DNA of 64,000 nt from Sphingobium sp. Cam5-1 (GTDB lineage: Bacteria > Pseudomonadota > Alphaproteobacteria > Sphingomonadales > Sphingomonadaceae). The stretch lies in contig NZ_CP065138.1 of NCBI RefSeq assembly GCF_015693305.1, positions 2,788,007-2,852,006 of the forward strand. Direction: 5' to 3'. Below the pieces are notes generated by a model. That model saw only the letters and a list, made by a program, of their open reading frames with translations. It was not told the origin of the DNA and ran no database searches. This document shows positions 56,313-64,000 of the stretch, one piece after another. Position 1 is the stretch's first letter, and each line of letters starts with the position of its first letter. The position numbers and the translations under genes were made by a program.

Positions 56313-57035
56313 ATGGACCAGGAACGCTTTTACGGCGAGAGCTTTGCCTTTGAAGGAAGCTGGCGCGAATACATGATGGTCGGGGATTTTGGCGGTCGCT
56401 TCTGCCACACGCCCGCCGGGGATGCCGCGTTGCGGACGTTGGCGGAAAGGATTGATCCCCATCATGAAGCGCGCGAAATCACGCTTGCCAACATCCCGAT
56501 GGTCAATGCGGTAACGCTGCCCGGCGGTCGTATCATCCTGTTCGACGGCCTCATCCAGCAGGCGGCCTCGCCCGACGAGGTCGCGGGCGTCCTGGGTCAT
56601 GAACTTGGCCATGTGCGGCACCGCGACACATTGACCGGCCTTGTCCGCCAACTTGGTCTTAGCGCTGTGCTCGGCGGAGCGGGGGGCGGCGCAGGCAGCT
56701 ATCTGAATGGGGTGCTTGCGCTCAGCTATGGGCGGGAGGCTGAAGCGGCCGCCGACAGCGTCGCCATCGATCAGATGCGCGCCGCCAACATTTCCCCCGC
56801 CGCCACTGCGGCCTTCTTCGAAAAGCTCGGCGGCAAGGAGGCAGATCGTGGGGAAAGGGCCATGACATGGCTCTCCTCGCACCCGCTCTCCGCCGATCGT
56901 CGCCGCCGTTTCGCCGACGCGGTCAAGCCGGGTTCGGCCTATCGCCCGGCCCTCGACCGCGTTTCGTGGCAGGCGCTGCGCTCCTCCTGCGCGGCCGACC
57001 CGAAGGTTGCGAAATTCTGGGGAAAGCCCTTCTGA
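56313..57035 (+). CDS. M48-family zinc metallopeptidase
   Basis: This 240 aa protein has the zinc motif HELGH (96-100) in GVLGHELGHVRHRD and the third ligand Glu in SYGREAEAAADSVA. Unlike HtpX it lacks flanking membrane helices, apart from a glycine-rich hydrophobic stretch at about 111-133. It resembles the soluble part of BepA-like peptidases; no TPR repeats follow. It lies 80 bases after the ExbD-like gene and has AGGGGGGA before the ATG. Confidence 0.88.
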   Translation: MDQERFYGESFAFEGSWREYMMVGDFGGRFCHTPAGDAALRTLAERIDPHHEAREITLANIPMVNAVTLPGGRIILFDGLIQQAASPDEVAGVLGHELGHVRHRDTLTGLVRQLGLSAVLGGAGGGAGSYLNGVLALSYGREAEAAADSVAIDQMRAANISPAATAAFFEKLGGKEADRGERAMTWLSSHPLSADRRRRFADAVKPGSAYRPALDRVSWQALRSSCAADPKVAKFWGKPF

Positions 57036-57401
57036 TCAGGCGAAGATCAGGCGCGCCTGATCCCCGGTCTCCTGAAGAAACGCGACTGGGCCGCTGATGG
57101 AAATGCCGTCCGGCAATTCACTGGCGGCGACATCATGCAGTGCCATGCCGCTCTGGCAGGCAAGGATGCCGACATCCAGCGCCAGCGCCTCGGCGATCAA
57201 TTGGCTAAGGGAAGGCAGGCCCGCCGCCAGATGCGCGGCATCCTCTGGTGCTTGGACGGGCTCCCGCAGCAGCGCCACGGCATCCAGTTGCAGGAAGATG
57301 CTGGCCGCTCCGCCCAACGCCGCCTGCGCGCTCGCCAGCACCAGTGCGCCGCGCAGCCGCTCTGCGTCAGCCGTGGCGACGACGATCCTCAGCTCGCGCA
57401 T
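57036..57401 (-). CDS. DsrE-family protein
   Basis: This 121 aa protein opens [20 protein letters not shown] and has the alpha/beta pattern of DsrE/YchN sulfur-relay proteins, with a conserved-position cysteine in DVGILACQSGMALHD. Relatives pass persulfide sulfur or are uncharacterised. Its start overlaps the moeB stop by 13 bases, and a link with MoeB sulfur chemistry is plausible. It converges on the peptidase gene with adjacent stops. Confidence 0.78.
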   Translation of the reverse strand: MRELRIVVATADAERLRGALVLASAQAALGGAASIFLQLDAVALLREPVQAPEDAAHLAAGLPSLSQLIAEALALDVGILACQSGMALHDVAASELPDGISISGPVAFLQETGDQARLIFA

Positions 57402-58156
57402 AGTTCGGCGGTGCAAGCTTTGCAGCCGGGGTCTTTGGTGATGCTTACCGTCCGGAACCGCATGGAAAGCAGGTCGGCTAGCAGCAGCTTGCCCGCCATG
57501 TCCGTGCCGAAGGGCACCAATGCGCGAATGACCTCCAGCGCGGCCAGGCTCCCCATCACGCCGGTAAGAGCGCCAATCACCCCTGTCTCAGCGCAGTTCC
57601 GCTCGGGCGCATCCTGCGGGTCGCCGACAAGGCAGCGATAGCAGGGCTGATCGCTCTCCCAGCCGCGATAGGTTGCGAGCTGCCCCTCAAACGGTCCCAC
57701 CGCCGCTGACACCAACGGGATGCGCAACCGCTGCGCGCAGTCCGCCACCGCCAGCCGCGTCGCGAAGCTGTCGCACCCGTCCAGCACAACGTCCGCCTCG
57801 CGCAGCATCAGCGCGGCATTCTCCGCATCGATCCGGGCATTGATGGGGATCAGCTTCACATCGGGGTTGAGCCGCGCCACCGCCGCCATCGCCGCCTCCG
57901 CCTTGGCCGCGCCTATGTCGCCGGTGCCGAACAGAACCTGCCGCTGCAAATTGGAAAGCGCGACATGATCGTCATCGATCACCCGGATGGTGCCGACGCC
58001 CGCCGCCGCGAGATAGAGGATAGCGGGACTGCCGATGCCGCCCGCGCCGATCACGACGACATCGGCTGAGAGCAGACGCGCCTGACCCACGCCGCCAATC
58101 TCCTTGAGGACGATATGGCGGGCGTAGCGTTCCAGCTGCTCGTCGGAAAGGGTCAT
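57389..58156 (-). CDS. moeB: ThiF/MoeB-family adenylyltransferase
   Basis: This 255 aa E1-like enzyme activates the C-terminal glycine of a small sulfur carrier (MoaD or ThiS). The ATP motif is [20 protein letters not shown], with R-Q and Asp in [16 protein letters not shown] and [10 protein letters not shown]. The structural zinc is held by CYRC and CKAC. No rhodanese domain is fused. The catalytic cysteine is probably in NCAETGVIG. It overlaps dut by four bases. Confidence 0.9.
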   Translation of the reverse strand: MTLSDEQLERYARHIVLKEIGGVGQARLLSADVVVIGAGGIGSPAILYLAAAGVGTIRVIDDDHVALSNLQRQVLFGTGDIGAAKAEAAMAAVARLNPDVKLIPINARIDAENAALMLREADVVLDGCDSFATRLAVADCAQRLRIPLVSAAVGPFEGQLATYRGWESDQPCYRCLVGDPQDAPERNCAETGVIGALTGVMGSLAALEVIRALVPFGTDMAGKLLLADLLSMRFRTVSITKDPGCKACTAELCAS

Positions 58157-58617
58157 GAGCTACTCACTCCCGTCGATCCGAAACCACCCGAACCCCTGAC
58201 CGTCTCGTCCAGTTCCTCGACCTCGGCAAAGCGCGCCATCTGCACCGGCGCTGCGACCAACTGCGCGATCCTGTCACCCCGCGTGATGACGAAGGGTTCC
58301 TCTCCCAGATTGATGAGGATGACCTTCAACTCCCCGCGATAGTCCGCATCGATCGTGCCGGGCGTGTTGGGCAGGCTGATGCCATGCTTGAGCGCAAGGC
58401 CCGACCGTGGCCGCACCTGGACCTCATAGCCCTCAGGGATCGCCATCGCAAAGCCGGTCGCTACCGCATGCCGCCCGCCCGGCGCGAGGGTGACATCCTC
58501 AGCCGACACCACGTCCATCCCCGCCGCATGCTCGGTCGCATAGGCTGGCGCCGGTAGTCCTTCACCATGGGGCAGGCGCTTCAGACGGATTTCAATCGGA
58601 GAGAGAGGGGAGGACAT
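58153..58617 (-). CDS. dut: deoxyuridine 5'-triphosphate nucleotidohydrolase
   Basis: This 154 aa trimeric dUTPase keeps uracil out of DNA. The five motifs are visible: [47 protein letters not shown] and the C-terminal [10 protein letters not shown] arm. AAGG lies six bases before the ATG at 58617. It overlaps coaBC by 26 bases. Confidence 0.96.
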   Translation of the reverse strand: MSSPLSPIEIRLKRLPHGEGLPAPAYATEHAAGMDVVSAEDVTLAPGGRHAVATGFAMAIPEGYEVQVRPRSGLALKHGISLPNTPGTIDADYRGELKVILINLGEEPFVITRGDRIAQLVAAPVQMARFAEVEELDETVRGSGGFGSTGVSSS

Positions 58618-59839
58618 TGGCAACCTTTTCGATGATTCGGGTGGCGACGGCATCCTTGGGCAAATGCTCCCAGCTTTCGATGCCGTCCGCCGTGACGATA
58701 TGCACGCTGTTGCTGTCGCCGCCCATCACGTCGCCTGACACATCATTGGCGATGATCCAGTCCGCACCCTTGCGCGCCAGCTTGGCCTGCGCATGTTCGG
58801 CAACCTTTTCGGTCTCGGCAGCAAAACCAATGAGCAGGGCAGGGCGCCCGGCATGTTTGCCCAAGGTGCCCAGAATGTCGGGATTCTCCACCAGCGCCAG
58901 CGGCGCAGGCTTGCCTGACCCATCCTTCTTCAGCTTCTGTCCGCAAGCATCCGCCGTGCGCCAGTCGGCAACCGCCGCCACCATGATCGCCGCATCGGCG
59001 GGCAGCGCGCCCTCGACCGCCGCCAGCATCTCCCGCGCGGTTTCCACATCGACGCGATCCACGCCCGCAGGCGTAGCCAGATGCACCGGCCCAGCGACCA
59101 AAGTCACCCGCGCACCAGCCCGCGCCGCCGCCGCCGCGATGGCAAAGCCCTGCTTTCCCGAAGAGCGATTGGCGATGTAGCGCACCGGGTCGATCGGCTC
59201 ATGCGTCGGTCCAGCGGTAACCAGAATGTGCCGCCCTTTAAGCGGCAGTTCCGCGCCCTCAAAGTCCGGTTGCCCAGCAAGCGGATCTTTCACAGCCGGG
59301 CGTTCAAGCAGTCGCTCAACCTCTTCCACGATCGCTTCCGGCTCAGGCAAACGCCCCTTGCCGAACTCGCCACAGGCCATCTCGCCGCTATCCGGCTCCA
59401 TCAGGTGGACGCCATCGGCATGCAAGCGCGCCAGGTTCCGCTGCGTCGCTGCATGATGCCACATGCGCACATTCATCGCGGGCACCGCCAGCACCGGCTT
59501 GTCGGTGGCGAGCAGCAGCGTCGTCGCCAGATCATCGGCAATGCCATTTGCCATTTTGGCGAGGATGTTCGCCGTCGCGGGCGCGACCACGACCAGATCA
59601 GCCTGTCGGCTCAGCTGGATATGCCCGATCTCCCGCTCTTCCTTCAGGTCGAACATGTCGCCATAGACATGGTCCTCGGTCAGCACGCCCAAGGACAGCG
59701 GCGTCACGAAATGGGTGGCGCTGTCGGTCAGCACCGCGCGCACAGCGATGCCCCGCTTTTTCAGCAGCCGCACCAGCTCCAGCGACTTATAGGCCGCGAT
59801 GCCACCGGCGACGATCAGGAGGATGCGGCGCTGAGTCAT
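58592..59839 (-). CDS. coaBC: bifunctional phosphopantothenoylcysteine decarboxylase/synthase
   Basis: This 415 aa protein carries two steps of coenzyme A synthesis. The N-terminal CoaC domain is a flavoprotein with [15 protein letters not shown], the PAMNVRMW substrate clamp and the conserved Cys in [13 protein letters not shown]. The C-terminal CoaB domain has [25 protein letters not shown] and AAVADWR. The start overlaps the ubiB stop by four bases (ATGA). Confidence 0.95.
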   Translation of the reverse strand: MTQRRILLIVAGGIAAYKSLELVRLLKKRGIAVRAVLTDSATHFVTPLSLGVLTEDHVYGDMFDLKEEREIGHIQLSRQADLVVVAPATANILAKMANGIADDLATTLLLATDKPVLAVPAMNVRMWHHAATQRNLARLHADGVHLMEPDSGEMACGEFGKGRLPEPEAIVEEVERLLERPAVKDPLAGQPDFEGAELPLKGRHILVTAGPTHEPIDPVRYIANRSSGKQGFAIAAAAARAGARVTLVAGPVHLATPAGVDRVDVETAREMLAAVEGALPADAAIMVAAVADWRTADACGQKLKKDGSGKPAPLALVENPDILGTLGKHAGRPALLIGFAAETEKVAEHAQAKLARKGADWIIANDVSGDVMGGDSNSVHIVTADGIESWEHLPKDAVATRIIEKVANVLPSLSD

Positions 59840-61377
59840 AGTTGCAGATGTAGCAGGGCCGTAACGACCGCTCCAGTCACTGCGGCAATCCCCGCCACGG
59901 CGGCATAGCGCCACCCTCCGCCGATGCGGATGAGCCGGACTTCGGTCAGCGGCGGCGGCGGCGGTGCACCGCCCTTCTCGGGGAAGGCTTCCTCGATCCG
60001 CCGCACAAGACCGGGCAGCCGCTGAAGCGTCCGCCAATTCTCGATCAGCGCATCGGCCGCCTTCGCCTCCGGCCCTAGCTCCGCACGCAGCCATTCCTTC
60101 ACATAAGGGCCGCTCGTCTCCCACAGGTTGATGTCGGGATCGAGCGCGGTCGCCACGCCCTCCACCATCACCATGGTCTTCTGTAGCAGCAGAAGGTGCG
60201 GCTGCGTCTGCATGTCGAAGTCGCGGGTGATGGCGAACAACCCGTCCAGCATGCCCCCGACCGAAAGCTCGCGCACCGGCTTGCCCCGCATGGGTTCGCC
60301 CACGGCGCGCAGGGCGGTCGCGAACTCCTCGACATTATGGTGGCCGGGCACATATTGCGCCTCGAAATGGATTTCGGCGACCCGCTTGTAGTTGCCGGTA
60401 ATCAGGCCGTAGAGAATCTCCGCCAGCCACATGCGCGCCCGTCGGTCGATCCGCCCCATAATGCCGAAATCGATCGCCACGATGTCGCCATTGGCGGTGA
60501 CGAACAGGTTCCCCTGATGCATGTCGGCGTGGAAGAAACCCTCGGCGATCGCCTGCCGCAGGAAAGCGTTGACCAGCCGCGCGCCCAGTTCCTTCACATC
60601 ATGACCCGCCGCGATCAGGGCGTCGCGATCGGAGATCTTGATCCCGTCGATCCACTCCATCGTCATGACCTTGCCGGTCGTGCGATCCCAATCGATCATC
60701 GGCACGCGATAGCCCGGCATCGCCTCCATCGCCTCGGCGAGTTCGGATGCCGAAGCAGCTTCGCGGCGCAGGTCCAGCTCGCGCGCGGTCCAGCGCTTCA
60801 TGTTGGCGATGACCAGGCGCGGCCGTAATCGCGCGACCTCGCCGCCCAGCATCTCCACATGGGCAGCGGCCCATTCATAGGTCTGGATGTCGCGGTTGAA
60901 CTGATCCGTGACTCCGGGCCGGATCACCTTGACCGCCACATCGCGGCCATCCGTGGTGACGGCGCGATGCACCTGCGCGATCGATGCAGCGCCTACCGGC
61001 ACCTCGTCGAAGCTGCGATAGATGCTCTCCAGCGGACGCCCGAAACTCTGCTCGATCTGGGCGCGAATGGTCGCGAAGGGAACGGGCGGCAATGCGTCCT
61101 GCAAACGCAGCAGATCGTCCGCTGCCTGCTCTCCTACCAGATCGGGACGGGTCGCCAAAGTCTGCCCCAGCTTGATCGCCGCAGGTCCGATCGCCTGAAA
61201 GGCATCGGCATAGCGCGGTTGCTTAGGGACTCGTGCCCCCACCCGCGCCAATCGCACCAGCCGCCTTACGGGCGTAGGCGTCAACGGATCGCGCTCAATC
61301 CCCCGCAGCGCCCCATGCCGCGCCAGCGTCCGGCCCCATTTCAGCAGCCGCCAGATATGCGTGATGTGAGAGGGCAT
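59836..61377 (-). CDS. ubiB: UbiB/ABC1-family kinase-like protein of ubiquinone synthesis
   Basis: This 513 aa atypical kinase supports ubiquinone synthesis. Motifs are the KxGQ segment AIKLGQTLATRPDLV, the ala-rich loop GAASIAQVHRAVT replacing the P-loop, DVAVKVIRPG (ATP lysine), HADMHQGNLFV (catalytic) and AIDFGIMGRID (metal). One C-terminal membrane helix (about 490-510) anchors it. The Shine-Dalgarno sequence lies inside a palindromic repeat just upstream. Confidence 0.94.
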   Translation of the reverse strand: MPSHITHIWRLLKWGRTLARHGALRGIERDPLTPTPVRRLVRLARVGARVPKQPRYADAFQAIGPAAIKLGQTLATRPDLVGEQAADDLLRLQDALPPVPFATIRAQIEQSFGRPLESIYRSFDEVPVGAASIAQVHRAVTTDGRDVAVKVIRPGVTDQFNRDIQTYEWAAAHVEMLGGEVARLRPRLVIANMKRWTARELDLRREAASASELAEAMEAMPGYRVPMIDWDRTTGKVMTMEWIDGIKISDRDALIAAGHDVKELGARLVNAFLRQAIAEGFFHADMHQGNLFVTANGDIVAIDFGIMGRIDRRARMWLAEILYGLITGNYKRVAEIHFEAQYVPGHHNVEEFATALRAVGEPMRGKPVRELSVGGMLDGLFAITRDFDMQTQPHLLLLQKTMVMVEGVATALDPDINLWETSGPYVKEWLRAELGPEAKAADALIENWRTLQRLPGLVRRIEEAFPEKGGAPPPPPLTEVRLIRIGGGWRYAAVAGIAAVTGAVVTALLHLQL

Positions 61378-61387
61378 CCTATACTAG

Positions 61388-61409
61388 CCCCTCCCTTTCA
61401 AGGGAGGGG
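61388..61409 (-). repeat. REP-like hairpin covering the ubiB ribosome site
   Basis: Ten-base arms (61388-61397 and 61400-61409, CCCCTCCCTT/AAGGGAGGGG) form a hairpin. On the ubiB transcript the right arm is AAGGGAGGGG, ending ten bases before the start codon, and serves as the only Shine-Dalgarno candidate. Confidence 0.65.
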
Positions 61410-61521
61410 TTGGGGTGGGTGCGCCGCATAAGCGGCGCTGTACCGCCCTCGTCATGGCAATTTCTCGCCTTTTTCGCCGCTATTTTGGAGCGAACGAATT
61501 TCATCTCGAACTGCCCCACCA

Positions 61522-62253
61522 TCAAATCTTCCACCCCGAATGGATCGCCACCAACCCACCCAGGATCGGCTCGACCTTCGTCTGCACGAAACCAGCCTCC
61601 CGGATCATCCGCTCGAATTCCGGCATAGGCGGAAAGCGCCGGATCGATTCGATCAGATACCGATAGCTGTCCTCATCATCGGCGAGCAGCTTGCCGAGCT
61701 TTGGCACCAGCCGATGCGAATAGACATCATACACGTCGGAAAAGCCCGGCCAGGTCGTCGTCGAAAATTCCAGGCAGAAGAATCGCCCGCCAAATTTCAA
61801 CACGCGGTGCGCTTCCCGCAGCGCCTTGTCGATATGCGTCACATTGCGAATGCCAAAGGCAATCGTATAGGCGTCGAAGCTGCGGTCGTTGAACGTCAGT
61901 TCTTCCGCATTCTGCTCCGACCAGATCAGCCCTTCCAGGCCTTTCTTCTTCGCGCGCTCGACGCCCACCGCGAGCATTTCGGGGTTGATGTCCGACACGG
62001 TGACGTTGGCACCATACTTGGCCATGCGAAAGGCGATGTCGCCCGTGCCGCCCGCCATATCGAGGATCGCTTCATCCTTGCGCGGCTTCACGCGCCCGAC
62101 AAACTGGTCCTTCCACAGCCGGTGCGCGCCCACGGACATGGCGTCGTTCATCAGGTCATATTTGGACGCGACGTTGGAAAAGACCGCGCGCACCATCCCC
62201 TGTTTTTCAGAGGCATCCACATCGCGATAGCCGAAAGAAGCAGTGTCGTTCAT
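61522..62253 (-). CDS. ubiE: ubiquinone/menaquinone methyltransferase
   Basis: This 243 aa SAM-dependent methyltransferase performs the C-methylation step of ubiquinone synthesis. Motifs are DEAILDMAGGTGDIAFR (SAM), YTIAFGIRNVTHIDKALREAHRVLK and the UbiE signature near YDLMNDAMSVGAHRLWKD. GGAGG lies seven bases before the ATG. ubiB follows after 144 bases, the common alphaproteobacterial order. Confidence 0.96.
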   Translation of the reverse strand: MNDTASFGYRDVDASEKQGMVRAVFSNVASKYDLMNDAMSVGAHRLWKDQFVGRVKPRKDEAILDMAGGTGDIAFRMAKYGANVTVSDINPEMLAVGVERAKKKGLEGLIWSEQNAEELTFNDRSFDAYTIAFGIRNVTHIDKALREAHRVLKFGGRFFCLEFSTTTWPGFSDVYDVYSHRLVPKLGKLLADDEDSYRYLIESIRRFPPMPEFERMIREAGFVQTKVEPILGGLVAIHSGWKI

Positions 62254-62373
62254 GGGCCAGCCTCCTAGAGCATTTGCATGTCCGGTGGAAACACCCCAGA
62301 TCGGCGAAAATGTTCAGTGACTTGTCGGCATAATTCGGCCTGACGATCCGATCGCTATCCAAGAGAGATTTGA

Positions 62374-63186
62374 ATGCCTGAACTGCCCGAAGTCGAAACC
62401 ACGGTCGCTGGCCTCCGGTCGGTCCTGGAGGGCACGGTTCTGACCCGTGTCGAACCACGCCGTGCGGATCTCCGCTTCCCCATACCGGTCGATCTGCGGC
62501 AGCGGCTGACTGGCGCGACCGTCACATCGCTGTCCCGTCGCGCCAAATATGGGCTCATCGAAACCAATCGCGGCGACACGCTGATCTTTCATCTTGGCAT
62601 GTCGGGGCGTTGGCGAATCGATCCTGCGGAGATCGGGACCCATGACCATCTTCTGATCGAGACCGGAAACGGACATCTGCTCTCCCTTAACGATCCGCGT
62701 CGCTTCGGCTCGATCGATCTTGTGCGCACCGACGGCTCCCACGCCTACGGTCCCTTCACCCGCATGGGGCCGGAGCCACTCGGACCCGATTTTTCGGCCA
62801 ACTATCTTGCGCAGGTGCTGAAAGGGAAGGCGACATCGATCAAAGCGGCGCTGCTCGATCAGCGAATCGTGGCGGGGCTCGGCAACATCTATGTCTGCGA
62901 AGCGCTCAACATGGCGGGCATCTCCCCAACGCGCGAGGCGGGGCGGATCAGTCGGGCGCGGCTCGGTCTTTTGGCCGACGCGATTCGGGAAGTGCTGACA
63001 GCCGCGATTGCGGCCGGAGGCTCCACCCTGCGCGATTATGCCCGACCCGATGGAGAGCTTGGCTATTTCTCCAAACAGTGGCGCGTCTATGGCCGGGAAG
63101 GCGAAAGCTGCGCCTGTGGCGGCGTGATCCGGCGACGCGTGGACGGCGGACGGTCGACCTTCTACTGCCCGAAATGCCAGAAATAG
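62374..63186 (+). CDS. mutM: formamidopyrimidine-DNA glycosylase
   Basis: This 270 aa enzyme removes 8-oxoguanine and formamidopyrimidines. It begins PELPEVET, where the N-terminal proline is the nucleophile and Glu3 is catalytic. K57 lies in RRAKYGLIE, the helix-two-turn-helix in the DQRIVAGLGNIYVCEAL region, and the C-terminal zinc finger has CACGG and YCPKCQ. It diverges from ubiE. Confidence 0.96.
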   Translation: MPELPEVETTVAGLRSVLEGTVLTRVEPRRADLRFPIPVDLRQRLTGATVTSLSRRAKYGLIETNRGDTLIFHLGMSGRWRIDPAEIGTHDHLLIETGNGHLLSLNDPRRFGSIDLVRTDGSHAYGPFTRMGPEPLGPDFSANYLAQVLKGKATSIKAALLDQRIVAGLGNIYVCEALNMAGISPTREAGRISRARLGLLADAIREVLTAAIAAGGSTLRDYARPDGELGYFSKQWRVYGREGESCACGGVIRRRVDGGRSTFYCPKCQK

Positions 63187-63303
63187 CACGCGCCTTCCCG
63201 TTGACGCTTGGGCTTATCCCCTGTAAGGGGCGCACCTTCACGGGGGACGGCTGGCGATTCCGGCTGACCCTTTCACGAGATTTGACGAGACCGAGGACTT
63301 TAA

Positions 63304-63567
63304 ATGGCCAATACGCCGCAAGCCAAGAAGCGCATCCGCCGCAACGCACGCCGCGCCGAAATCAACGGCGCCCGCATCAGCCGGATCCGTACCCTGGTGA
63401 AGAAGGTCGAAGCCGCTCTCGCCGCTGGCGACAAGTCGGCTGCGGCCACGGCGCTTCAGTCCGTCCAGCCTGAACTGGCGCGTGGCGTCGCACGCGGCGT
63501 GCTGCACAAGAACACCGCGGCTCGCAAGTTCGGCCGTCTTACGAAGCGGGTCAGCGCGCTCGCCTGA
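63304..63567 (+). CDS. rpsT: 30S ribosomal protein S20
   Basis: This 87 aa protein is highly basic. It begins [20 protein letters not shown] and ends in [11 protein letters not shown], with the conserved [11 protein letters not shown] helix. The S20 size is normal. It lies 117 bases after mutM and is followed by a strong terminator. Confidence 0.97.
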   Translation: MANTPQAKKRIRRNARRAEINGARISRIRTLVKKVEAALAAGDKSAAATALQSVQPELARGVARGVLHKNTAARKFGRLTKRVSALA

Positions 63568-63597
63568 GCCGCTCCACTCGATCGTCACGTAAAAGTC

Positions 63598-63629
63598 AAA
63601 AACCCGTCCCGCTCTGGGGCGGGTTTTTT
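63598..63629 (+). terminator. rho-independent terminator of rpsT
   Basis: A GC-rich stem (AAAAACCCGTCCC with GGGGCGGGTTTTT, one wobble pair, five-base loop) ends in a T run. It is a textbook terminator 30 bases after the S20 stop. Confidence 0.92.
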
Positions 63630-63632
63630 CAT

Positions 63633-63877
63633 GATTCCGTCACGTAGCCGTAACGGACATCCGCAGATTCCCGCGATTCCCTCGCGATTCGAGCAAAAAG
63701 GTACATAAGTGTACATTTGCTAACTATCTGAATTTGCGTGATATTCTGCTCATTTTGCCATTTCCCCCGGTTTTCCGCGTCAACGTCTTTATTTCATATT
63801 TTTGAAGGGCCTTGCCCTTGATCAGGCGAAGATTGCCTGTCTATTTTCAATTCTCTGATCGCCACTCGAATCGATTC
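63633..63877. promoter_or_regulatory. cluster of six GANTC (CcrM) sites upstream of expected dnaA
   Basis: GANTC sites start at 63633, 63666, 63675, 63686, 63868 and 63873. About one would be expected by chance in this length. A direct repeat GTACAT (63701-63706 and 63711-63716) lies between the groups. The stretch is AT-rich compared with the window. No consensus DnaA box TTATCCACA was found by eye. This is most likely the control region of dnaA and possibly part of the origin. Confidence 0.6.
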
Positions 63878-63983
63878 CGGTGATCGTCATTAGGTTGTTT
63901 TTGCGCAGACTTGTTGGGGAAGCTCCCGCTTTTCCAAAGGGATTTTTGCGTCTGATGGTCCCTGCCCGGCAGGGGCACAGTTG

Positions 63984-64000
63984 ATGGGGGTCGACTGTTT
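63984..64000 (+). CDS. possible start of dnaA (truncated by window end)
   Basis: An ATG at 63984 (reading MGVDC) has AGGGG eight bases upstream and is the first strong start after the rpsT terminator. In related alphaproteobacteria dnaA follows rpsT. Only five codons are visible, so identity rests on position alone. Confidence 0.35.

Noticed and set aside
63640..63983. Consensus DnaA boxes before the expected dnaA gene
   Set aside because: I found no TTATCCACA or close match by eye on either strand, so I call only the GANTC cluster.

Overview
The window is a GC-rich alphaproteobacterial chromosome segment. It most resembles a sphingomonad (Sphingobium/Sphingomonas group), judged from gene content, gene order and gene style rather than from a database match. 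Two features place the right end close to the replication initiation region: ubiE-ubiB-coaBC-dut is followed by mutM and rpsT, and the last 370 bases are AT-rich and full of GANTC methylation sites. In related bacteria this position lies directly upstream of dnaA.

Layout. Positions 0.1-7.8 kb hold small stress and repair genes: a membrane-anchored metallo-beta-lactamase-fold hydrolase, a haem-oxygenase-like diiron protein paired with a shortened receiver protein, a LigC-type DNA ligase overlapping exonuclease III, and an AlkB operon that ends in a possible 24-residue ORF. Two divergent genes there each carry a promoter resembling the general-stress sigma EcfG consensus. Positions 7.8-16.2 kb hold katG, a DUF2189 membrane protein and a tightly overlapping cytochrome oxidase operon (subunits II, I, III, III', IV and a cytochrome c).

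Positions 16.5-44.3 kb are a large exopolysaccharide locus. It contains a Wzc-type tyrosine kinase/co-polymerase, an O-antigen ligase/polymerase-like protein, a LuxR-type regulator, a FlaA1/PglF-like 4,6-dehydratase, a DegT aminotransferase, a Wza-type export lipoprotein, an outer-membrane beta-barrel, a pectate-lyase-like beta-helix protein, four GT4 glycosyltransferases, an RTX calcium-binding protein, a flippase and a PglC-like priming transferase. It also has a sugar-tailoring set (formyltransferase-like, PIG-L deacetylase, ATP-grasp, HAD, sulfotransferase, two methyltransferases). The likely chain of work is: make a 4-amino-4,6-dideoxy sugar, prime it on the lipid carrier with the PglC-like enzyme, extend with the GT4 enzymes, modify, flip, polymerise and export. 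The last gene of the locus is unusual: an FkbM methyltransferase fused in frame to a membrane segment plus what looks like the C-terminal half of an anti-sigma factor.

Positions 44.4-63.6 kb are mostly housekeeping: an AI-2E family permease, a thioesterase, DUF983, pabB-pabC, aspartate aminotransferase, exported MsrA, infC-thrS, an ExbD-like protein, an M48 peptidase, DsrE-moeB-dut-coaBC-ubiB, ubiE, mutM and rpsT. Palindromic REP-like repeats of several families sit in the gaps. infC appears to start at a non-canonical AUA codon. No tRNA, rRNA, insertion sequence, prophage or CRISPR array was seen.
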